A model generated the notes under the pieces. It did not search any database. It saw only the letters and a program-made list of their open reading frames with translations, and was not told where the DNA came from. A stretch of DNA of 19,193 nucleotides, from NCBI GenBank assembly GCA_029258695.1, contig JARIBR010000027.1, forward strand, positions 1 to 19,193. The letters are read 5' to 3'. Both the position numbers and the translations under genes were made by a program. Every line of letters begins with the position of its first letter. Position 1 is the stretch's first letter. This document shows positions 14,328 to 19,193 of the stretch, piece after piece. The DNA comes from Quadrisphaera sp. (GTDB lineage Bacteria; Actinomycetota; Actinomycetes; Actinomycetales; Quadrisphaeraceae).

Positions 14328-15097
14328 CGCGCCGACGAGGCGCTGCGCTCGGCCATGGCGAGCTCGATCCTGCGGTTGGCCGCCGCGAGGACCGCGGCCA
14401 CGACCGCGCGCCCCGGGTCGTCGCCCACCAGGGCGCACCCGATGAGCTGTTCGGCCCCGCGCACGGAGACGACGGACAGGGCGACGACGGCCGCGTCGCG
14501 TCCCGCCACCGGCTCCACCTGGACCCCGTCCACCTCGATGCGGAGCGCCCCCGCCCCGGCGGACTCGAGCGCCTGCGCCGCCGCGGCCGCGAGCGCCCGG
14601 CGGCTCCCGTCGGTGGTGGACGCCGCCTCGGCCGCTCCCACGTGGAGCACGTCGCCGTCGGCCAGGGCCACCTCGGCGACGGCCGTCCACCCCGAGACGC
14701 CCACGCGGGTGCGGGCCAGCGCGAGGCGCGCCGGGGCCTCCGGGACGGCGCTGCGGTGCGGCGGGACGCCCGGGGGGGCTTCCACGACGACGAGCGGGAC
14801 ACCGGCTCCGCCCGCGGCGCGGCTCGGCCCGGGGTCGGTGAGGTCGATGACGGACCGGGTCCTCGGCTCGGTCTCGGGCTCCGCCTCAGGCTCGGTCGCG
14901 AGCCCCGCCAGCCGCGCGCGGACCGCCTCGGCGACGGCCTCGGCGTCGGCGCCGCTCTCCAGCCGCAGCCGCACCTGCTGCTGCCCGCCGCGCCGTACCA
15001 CCCGACCGGTGAGGACGCCGCTCACCCCGGACAGCGCGGCGGCGAGACGCCCGGGGTCCGCGCCGGGCGTCGAGGGGGCCCCCGGTACCGCGCTCAC
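14324..15097 (-). CDS. Conserved-looking protein of unknown function
   Basis: A 257-residue, mostly soluble protein I cannot assign. It has two apparent modules. Residues 14-66 alternate helix and strand (RLAAALSGVSG, TGRVVRRGGQQQVRLRLE, AEAVAEAVRARLAGL), an ACT-like pattern. An acidic linker EPEAEPETEP (69-78) follows. The second module (about 100-248) has repeated strands and helices, ending ALVGDDPGRAVVAAVLAAANRRIELA; this RAVxxAxLxAxNRR end recurs, from memory, in other actinobacterial proteins of unknown role. There are no catalytic motifs, membrane segments or signal peptide. The GTG at 15097 has GGGAG four bases upstream. It heads the four-gene train and shares GTGA with the DUF3152 gene. 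Confidence 0.8.
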   Translation of the reverse strand: MSAVPGAPSTPGADPGRLAAALSGVSGVLTGRVVRRGGQQQVRLRLESGADAEAVAEAVRARLAGLATEPEAEPETEPRTRSVIDLTDPGPSRAAGGAGVPLVVVEAPPGVPPHRSAVPEAPARLALARTRVGVSGWTAVAEVALADGDVLHVGAAEAASTTDGSRRALAAAAAQALESAGAGALRIEVDGVQVEPVAGRDAAVVALSVVSVRGAEQLIGCALVGDDPGRAVVAAVLAAANRRIELAMAERSASSAR

Positions 15098-15328
15098 GAG
15101 ACTCCCGTCGACGGCAGGTCAGGACTGGCTGAGGACTGACGCACGGCTGACGGGGACGCGCCAGCCAGTGACGGACAGTACCGGACCATGACGCCCCTGA
15201 GCCGTCCGGCGCGGGCGCCTGCAGGCGTGAGCACCCGTGGGGTTGACTGGTTCCGGAGCAGGCAGCGCTGGCGCCGGCTCCACCACCAGTCGTCCGCGGC
15301 ACCATCGCCGTCGAGCAGGGAGCACACC
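15098..15328. promoter_or_regulatory. Divergent promoter region of the idi train and DUF3107
   Basis: About 231 bases between divergent genes. It holds a perfect 12-bp palindrome CGCCTGCAGGCG (15216-15227) that could be an operator, a -35-like TTGACT for the plus strand at 15243-15248 without a convincing -10, and a -10-like TACTGT for the minus strand (plus coordinates 15175-15180). Direct repeats of AGGACTG lie at 15121 and 15132. All assignments are tentative. Confidence 0.4.
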
Positions 15329-15553
15329 ATGGAGATCCGGATCGGCGTCCAGAACGCCACGCGCGAGGTCGTCCTCGAGTCCACCCAACCGGCCGCCACC
15401 GTCGAGAAGGCGGTGACCGACGCGCTGGAGAGCTCGTCGGTGCTGCGCCTGGAGGACGAGAAGGGCCGCACGGTGCTCGTGCCCGTCGCGGCGATCGGCT
15501 ACGTCGAGATCGGCGCGGAGGAGTCCCGGCGGGTGGGCTTCGGCGCCCTCTGA
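15329..15553 (+). CDS. DUF3107 small protein
   Basis: A 74-residue protein of the actinobacterial DUF3107 family (the M. tuberculosis member is Rv3208A). It opens MEIRIGVQNATREVVLES, continues through a helix (TVEKAVTDALESS) and ends with strands DEKGRTVLVPVAAIGYVEIG and a short ...RRVGFGAL tail. The layout is beta-alpha-beta, and length and ends match the family. Its biochemical role is unknown. The ATG at 15329 is chosen because AGGGAG lies seven bases upstream and the family begins here. The stop codon sits in the loop of a 6-bp hairpin, GCGCCC-TCTGAG-GGGCGC (15543-15560). The next gene, 157 bases on, has its own ribosome site. Confidence 0.92.
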   Translation: MEIRIGVQNATREVVLESTQPAATVEKAVTDALESSSVLRLEDEKGRTVLVPVAAIGYVEIGAEESRRVGFGAL

Positions 15554-15560
15554 GGGGCGC
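15543..15560 (+). terminator. Short hairpin over the DUF3107 stop codon
   Basis: GCGCCC (15543-15548) pairs with GGGCGC (15555-15560), with a 6-base loop containing the TGA stop. There is no U-run. It may act as a weak terminator or an mRNA 3' stabiliser. Confidence 0.35.
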
Positions 15561-15625
15561 GTACCGCTCCCGGCTGTCGCGCTGCGTGCGCCTCGGTGAC
15601 GGCTGGGTGACTTCTGGCGCGGCGA

Positions 15626-15655
15626 TTGGCCTTCCAGGCTTACGGCGTACAGGAT
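15626..15655 (+). promoter_or_regulatory. Candidate promoter of the GlsB-like gene
   Basis: TTGGCC (15626-15631) and CAGGAT (15650-15655) are 18 bases apart and resemble an actinobacterial housekeeping promoter (consensus-like TTGxCx and TAGGAT). It lies about 55 bases before the ATG. Confidence 0.35.
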
Positions 15656-15710
15656 GCCCCTCTGTCGTGGCGGACCGTCCGACCACCACCTCTATCCCAA
15701 GGAGAAGACC

Positions 15711-15968
15711 ATGACGCTCTTCGGAGTCATCGGCGCGATCATCATCGGCGCGATCATCGGCGTCCTCGCACGCCTGATCCTCCCGGGTCGCCAGAACATC
15801 AGCGTCCTCGTGACGATCCTGCTGGGCATCGTCTCCGCGCTGATCGGAGGCTTCCTCGCCAGCCTCATCGGGGTGCGCGGCAGCAGCATCCTCACCTTCG
15901 TCATCGAGCTGGTCGTGGCTCTCATCGTCGTCGGGCTCGTCGCGGGCACCGCGGGTCGCCGGCGCTGA
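15711..15968 (+). CDS. GlsB/YeaQ/YmgE-family membrane protein
   Basis: An 85-residue, very hydrophobic protein of the family formerly called transglycosylase-associated (GlsB/YeaQ/YmgE). Three membrane helices are visible at about 3-22, 31-54 and 60-80, with the family pattern GAIIIGAIIGVLARLILPGRQ, then GIVSALIGGFLASLIG, and a basic end AGRRR. Members are small inner-membrane proteins often induced by envelope or acid stress; the precise activity is unknown. AAGGAG (15699-15704) ends six bases before the chosen ATG at 15711, supporting it over an upstream in-frame ATG at 15654. A strong terminator follows 30 bases after the stop. Confidence 0.93.
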   Translation: MTLFGVIGAIIIGAIIGVLARLILPGRQNISVLVTILLGIVSALIGGFLASLIGVRGSSILTFVIELVVALIVVGLVAGTAGRRR

Positions 15969-15983
15969 GCACAGACTGATCCA

Positions 15984-16045
15984 CTCCCTCGACGAGGGAG
16001 GACGAAAAGGGCCGCCGGAATTCTCGGCGGCCCTTTCTCGTCCTC
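15984..16045. terminator. Strong bidirectional terminator
   Basis: A first hairpin, CTCCCTC-GAC-GAGGGAG (15984-16000), is followed by a long one. AAAGGGCCGCCG pairs perfectly with CGGCGGCCCTTT around a GAATTCT loop. The stem extends outwards through GAGGACGA/TCGTCCTC with one bulge, so arms span about 15998-16045. The minus-strand transcript gains a UUUU run and the plus-strand UUU. It lies between the convergent GlsB-like and ferritin-fold genes and can end both. Confidence 0.9.
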
Positions 16046-16097
16046 GGGAGGGAGCGACGCGGTGGTGCGGGACGCCGGCGAGCGAGCGCGACAGCGC

Positions 16098-16907
16098 TCA
16101 GGCCGTGAGGCCCAGACGACCCATGCGCGCGACGTGGGCGGCGGTGATGAGCGAGAACACCTCGGCGATCGGTGCGCGCACCGGCATCGGTGCTCCCGCG
16201 CCGCGCTGGCGCGGACCGTCCAGGAGGTTCTCCAGCTCGGGGCGCGCCACGAGCAGCGCCTGCGCCTGCCCCAGGGCCTCCCCGACGAGTCGCCGGCCCC
16301 ACAGGGACAACCGGCTTCGCAGCTGCGGGTCCTCCTCCGTGGCACGCTCCACGGCAGCCACCACGAAGACCTCGAGCTCACGGTCGCGCGGCGGCGCCCC
16401 CTTCCCGTCGGCGTCCCGGCGCAGCGGCGGGCCCAGCTGGTGAGCGAGGAGCGCGGCGACCTCGGGATCGGCGTGCGCGGAGACCTGCACGAGGAAGTCG
16501 GCGGTGATCCCGTCGCCCACGTACGCGCCGAGCAGCGCCTCCGTCCACGTGCTGGGCGCCAGGCGGCGGTGGAAGGCCTCCGCCCCCGCGTGGAACGGCT
16601 CCATGGCCGCCTCGGGCGAGACCCCGCGGGCCCGCAGGTGGTCGCAGACCGCCCGGTAGCGGGCGAGGTGGGCGACCGCGAGACCGGCCAGCCCCTCGAC
16701 GTCGGCGAGCGTCGGACCGGTCGGCGCCTGCGCCGCGAGCCGCAGGAAGGCGGAGAGCTCGCCGTCGGCCACGACACCGAGGAGGTCCACCTCACCGGGG
16801 CCCAGGCGCGCTCCCGGCGCCGACGCGGGCCCGGGGCCGCCACCGAGGGGGGGCCCGGACCGCGGTCCGCCCTCGGAGCCGTGGGCCGCTGCTGGCTGCT
16901 CGTTCAT
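16098..16907 (-). CDS. Ferritin-like fold protein (MiaE-like, Rv3210c type)
   Basis: A 269-residue protein of the actinobacterial ferritin-like family related to the MiaE tRNA hydroxylase fold. Residues 1-36 are Gly/Pro-rich. The helical core begins at LLGVVADGELSAFLRLA (Glu50) and includes LAGLAVAHLARYRAVCDHLRARGV (73-96), STWTEALLGAYVGDGITADFLVQV (119-142), RELEVFVVAAVERATEEDP (176-194) and the closing AAHVARMGRLGL. Relatives as I recall them carry E-x-x-H in the second helix for iron; here the same spot reads His80-Leu-Ala-Arg83. The di-iron site may therefore be lost or altered. The position beside the DEAD-box gene, divergently, equals that of Rv3210c beside Rv3211. ATG at 16907; weak GGTGGTGGG ribosome site. 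Confidence 0.85.
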   Translation of the reverse strand: MNEQPAAAHGSEGGPRSGPPLGGGPGPASAPGARLGPGEVDLLGVVADGELSAFLRLAAQAPTGPTLADVEGLAGLAVAHLARYRAVCDHLRARGVSPEAAMEPFHAGAEAFHRRLAPSTWTEALLGAYVGDGITADFLVQVSAHADPEVAALLAHQLGPPLRRDADGKGAPPRDRELEVFVVAAVERATEEDPQLRSRLSLWGRRLVGEALGQAQALLVARPELENLLDGPRQRGAGAPMPVRAPIAEVFSLITAAHVARMGRLGLTA

Positions 16908-17145
16908 CGCCCACCACCCTAGGACGGCGGGCCGGGGCGGCGTGTGATCGGCCGGGCTGGACCACGTCGCCTACCATGGGGGAGTTCATCGGTCGACCGG
17001 TCGCAGCCACGATCGGCTGCCGAACCGCGCGGCGGAGCCCGCCGGACCTCCACGCAGCGCCAGCGCCAGACCACCGCGGTCTCGGTGCACGGCGCAGGGA
17101 GGGCCGGCGAGTGGCCCCCGCACCGACCACGATCGAAGGCCACGC
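16908..17145 (+). promoter_or_regulatory. Long structured leader of the DEAD-box helicase gene
   Basis: A 238-base gap between divergent genes. A candidate -10, TACCAT (16972-16977), would start a leader of roughly 160 bases; no good -35 is seen. Within it lie GCAGCC-ACGATC-GGCTGC (17003-17020), extendable by CGGT/ACCG (16998-17001 and 17024-17027), and CGGCGG-AGC-CCGCCG (17030-17044). The rest stays GC-rich up to a modest GAAGG ribosome site at 17135-17139. Long leaders on DEAD-box helicase genes often carry cold- or self-regulation; that role is inference. Confidence 0.45.
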
Positions 17146-19011
17146 ATGACCGACACGACCGACGTCGCCGAGGACCTCGCCGACCAGCCCACCACCGAGA
17201 CCACCGCCGCCGAGCCCCGGGGCCCCGAGACCGACGCCCCGGCCGGCGCCGAGGCCGGCGCAGCCGACGCCGCGGCCCTCGACGACCGCCCGACCTTCGC
17301 CGACCTCGGCGTCCAGGCGCCCATCGTCGAGGCCCTGGCGGCCGCGGGCATCGTCCACCCCTTCCCCATCCAGTCCATGACGTTGCCGGTGGCGCTCGGC
17401 GGGCACGACATCATCGGGCAGGCCAAGACCGGCACCGGCAAGACGCTCGGCTTCGGCATCCCGACCCTGCACAGCGTGGTGGGGCCCGGCGAGCACGGCT
17501 TCGACGACCTCGCCGAGCCCGGCCGTCCGCAGGCGCTGGCCGTCGCTCCCACCCGCGAGCTCGCCGTCCAGGTGGCCCGCGACATCGAGCGCGCCGCCGG
17601 CAAGCGCACCGCCCGCGTGCTCACCGTCTACGGCGGCCGGGCCTACGAGCCGCAGGTCGAGGCGCTGGCGCGCGGCGTCGAGATCGTCGTCGGCACGCCG
17701 GGACGCCTGCTCGACCTCGTGCAGCAGGGCTACCTCGTGCTCTCCCAGGCCCGCGTCGTGGTCCTCGACGAGGCCGACGAGATGCTCGACCTCGGGTTCC
17801 TCCCCGACGTGGAGAAGCTGCTCTCCCACACCCCCGCGGGGCGCCAGACCATGCTCTTCTCGGCGACGATGCCAGGGCCGGTGGTGGCGCTGGCCCGCCG
17901 GTACATGACGCAGCCGACGCACATCCGCGCCGCCGACGACGGCGACGACTCCGCCACGGTGAAGAACATCACGCAGGTGGTCTACCGGGCCCACGCGATG
18001 GACAAGGTCGAGGTCCTGGCGCGCCTGATGCAGGCCAGGGGCCGAGGGCTGTCCATCGTCTTCGCCCGCACCAAGCGCACCGCGGCGAAGGTGGCCGACG
18101 ACCTCGCCTCCCGCGGGTTCGCCGCCGCCCCCCTGCACGGGGACCTCGGCCAGGGGGCCCGTGAGCAGGCCCTGCGCGCCTTCCGGGCCGGCAAGGTGGA
18201 CATCCTCGTGGCCACCGACGTCGCCTCGCGCGGGATCGACGTCACCGACGTCACGCACGTCGTGAACTACCAGTGCCCGGAGGACGAGACGACCTACCTC
18301 CACCGCACCGGGCGCACCGGCCGCGCGGGTGCCTCGGGCACCGCCGTGACGTTCGTGGACTGGGACGACCTGCACCGCTGGGCCATGATCGACCGTGCGC
18401 TGGACCTCGGGATGCCCCAGCCGGTGGAGACGTACTCGACGTCGCCGCACCTGTTCACCGACCTGGACATCCCCGAGGGCACGACGGGCCGTCTGCCCCG
18501 CAGCCAGCGCACCCGCGAGGGGCTCGACGCCGAGGAGGTCGAGGACCTCGGCGAGACGGGTCGCCGAGGCGAGCACGACGCGGGACGCGGTGGCGGGCGC
18601 GGTGACCGCTCCGGCGGCGGACGCGGCGAGGGGCGCTCGGGAGGTCGCCGCGACGGCAGCCGTCGTGAGGGCAGCCGTCAGGAGGGCAGCGGCCGCGACG
18701 GCAGCCGTCGTGAGGGCTCGCGCCGCAGCGAGGCTGCGCCGACGCGCCAGGTGCGGCGGCCCGTGACCTCGGAGGACCCCATCGAGCTGCCGACGTCCGG
18801 CCGAGGCACGTCCGACCTGGGCACGTCGGGACAGGCCACGTCGAGCCAGGGCACGGCGAGCCAGCCCACGACGGACCGGACCAGCTCCGGGCAGGCCACC
18901 GACGGGAGCGCCGAGGCCTCGTCGACCCCGCGGCGGCGGCGTCGACGTGGCGGTCGGGGGCGCTCCGGAGGCGGCTCGACCCCCGCGACGGGCTCCGGCG
19001 CAGCAGACTGA
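17146..19011 (+). CDS. DEAD-box ATP-dependent RNA helicase
   Basis: A 621-residue DEAD-box helicase that remodels RNA duplexes with ATP, acting in ribosome assembly, mRNA decay or cold growth. All motifs are present: Q motif from Phe51 to Gln76, AKTGTGKT (93-100), PTREL (135-139), TPGR (184-187), DEAD (208-211), SAT (239-241), ATDVASRGID (356-365) and HRTGRTGR (386-393). The first 48 residues are acidic and Thr/Ala-rich. The tail from about 475 has three parts: Arg/Gly-rich RGGGRGDRSGGG then RxGSRREGS repeats (480-527), a Thr/Ser/Gly/Gln segment (550-586), and a final RRRRRRGGRGR patch (596-606), all typical RNA-binding disordered tails. It corresponds by position to Rv3211 (called rhlE); the subfamily is not certain. 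The ATG follows GAAGG by six bases. Confidence 0.97.
   Translation: MTDTTDVAEDLADQPTTETTAAEPRGPETDAPAGAEAGAADAAALDDRPTFADLGVQAPIVEALAAAGIVHPFPIQSMTLPVALGGHDIIGQAKTGTGKTLGFGIPTLHSVVGPGEHGFDDLAEPGRPQALAVAPTRELAVQVARDIERAAGKRTARVLTVYGGRAYEPQVEALARGVEIVVGTPGRLLDLVQQGYLVLSQARVVVLDEADEMLDLGFLPDVEKLLSHTPAGRQTMLFSATMPGPVVALARRYMTQPTHIRAADDGDDSATVKNITQVVYRAHAMDKVEVLARLMQARGRGLSIVFARTKRTAAKVADDLASRGFAAAPLHGDLGQGAREQALRAFRAGKVDILVATDVASRGIDVTDVTHVVNYQCPEDETTYLHRTGRTGRAGASGTAVTFVDWDDLHRWAMIDRALDLGMPQPVETYSTSPHLFTDLDIPEGTTGRLPRSQRTREGLDAEEVEDLGETGRRGEHDAGRGGGRGDRSGGGRGEGRSGGRRDGSRREGSRQEGSGRDGSRREGSRRSEAAPTRQVRRPVTSEDPIELPTSGRGTSDLGTSGQATSSQGTASQPTTDRTSSGQATDGSAEASSTPRRRRRRGGRGRSGGGSTPATGSGAAD
18568..18726 (+). 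repeat. Arg/Gly and Arg-Ser-Gly repeat segment of the helicase tail
   Basis: Low-complexity coding DNA built from GGCAGCCGTCGTGAG-like units (clear copies from about 18655, 18670 and 18703), specifying GSRREGS and GSRQEGS blocks after an RGG-rich stretch. It probably binds RNA non-specifically and is prone to length change. Confidence 0.7.
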
Positions 19012-19015
19012 TCCC

Positions 19016-19193
19016 GTGAGCACACACCTTCCACAGCTCCCGGGGGTCGCCGCAGACGCCACCGACCCGGGCGACCAGGGCTACTTCGGCCCGGGCAGCG
19101 CCACGTGGACGCTGACCGCTGATCCCCTCACGCCCCTGGCCGGGGTGCGTGCGCTGCTGCTCCAGGCGCTGCACCCGGTGGCGATGCGCGCGG
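19016..19193 (+). CDS. MpaB-like (DUF2236) oxygenase, N-terminal part
   Basis: Only the first 59 codons are present. After a short variable start, DQGYFGPGSATWTLTADPLTPLAGVRALLLQALHPVAMRA matches the opening of the DUF2236 family. It includes the latex-clearing protein and fungal MpaB-type oxygenases, heme-binding proteins that cleave polyisoprene or related chains. The conserved GYFGPGSxTW and LLLQALHPxAM segments support the call; the heme-contacting residues further on lie outside the window. The GTG at 19016 is four bases after the helicase stop and has no clear ribosome site, so translation is probably coupled to the helicase. Function in this organism is unknown, and polyprenyl substrates are only a family-level suggestion. 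Confidence 0.85.
   Translation, partial: MSTHLPQLPGVAADATDPGDQGYFGPGSATWTLTADPLTPLAGVRALLLQALHPVAMRA

Noticed and set aside
16976..17149. A 57-codon open frame in the helicase leader whose stop overlaps the helicase ATG in ATGA
   Set aside because: It has no ribosome site, about a quarter of its codons end in A or T against nearly none in real genes here, and the residues are Arg/Ala/Pro-rich without pattern. The likely transcription start is also downstream of its ATG. Chance openness in GC-rich DNA explains it.
16792..19062. A 756-codon minus-strand frame across the helicase gene
   Set aside because: It is the antisense of a gene with every DEAD-box motif, with Arg/Gly/Val-rich composition and no family pattern.

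Overview
The window is about 19 kb of very GC-rich, gene-dense DNA from an actinobacterium (Actinomycetota). Third codon positions are almost all G or C, GTG starts are frequent, and neighbouring genes often share a 4-base start/stop overlap. From memory, the gene content resembles the Mycobacterium tuberculosis Rv3201c-Rv3211 block: adnA/adnB, an alkyltransferase-like protein, a DUF3152 protein, DUF3107, a MiaE-like ferritin-fold protein and a DEAD-box RNA helicase. It is not a mycobacterium: an idi gene, wrbA, a GlsB-type membrane protein and a heliorhodopsin remnant sit in the block. A Kineosporiales-like lineage is a guess only.

Layout. 1-169: the end of an unrecognised plus-strand gene. 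173-9790: minus-strand genes, in transcription order a membrane-anchored protein of unknown function, adnA, adnB (4-base overlap with adnA), a RimJ/L-type acetyltransferase, a heliorhodopsin C-terminal fragment, a Nudix hydrolase and a GNAT acetyltransferase. 9916-11511: a secreted or anchored lytic transglycosylase with a long Pro-rich tail, divergent from wrbA (11713-12345). 12383-15097: a tightly coupled minus-strand train of an unknown 257-residue protein, a DUF3152 lipoprotein metallopeptidase candidate, idi and an alkyltransferase-like protein. It converges on wrbA across a 14-bp hairpin. 15329-15968: the small plus-strand genes DUF3107 and GlsB/YeaQ-like, ending in a strong bidirectional terminator. 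16098-16907: a minus-strand ferritin-fold protein. 17146-19011: a plus-strand DEAD-box helicase with a structured leader. From 19016: the start of an MpaB-like (DUF2236) oxygenase that runs off the window.

Functions cluster around DNA repair (AdnAB, alkyltransferase-like protein), RNA metabolism and possibly tRNA modification (helicase, MiaE-like protein), redox and stress (WrbA, GlsB-like) and the cell envelope (transglycosylase, DUF3152). The most unusual item is the heliorhodopsin remnant at about 1255-1461. It keeps TM6, TM7 and the retinal-binding lysine with perfect reading-frame and codon-usage integrity, but the upstream five helices are absent and an intact acetyltransferase gene lies directly upstream. 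Second-tier observations are degenerate motor motifs in AdnA, apparently replaced iron ligands in the ferritin-fold protein, a chain of three consecutive 4-base overlaps around idi, and tandem repeats between adnA and its upstream neighbour. I found no tRNA, rRNA, CRISPR array, insertion sequence or phage gene, and no gap longer than 300 bases without a gene.
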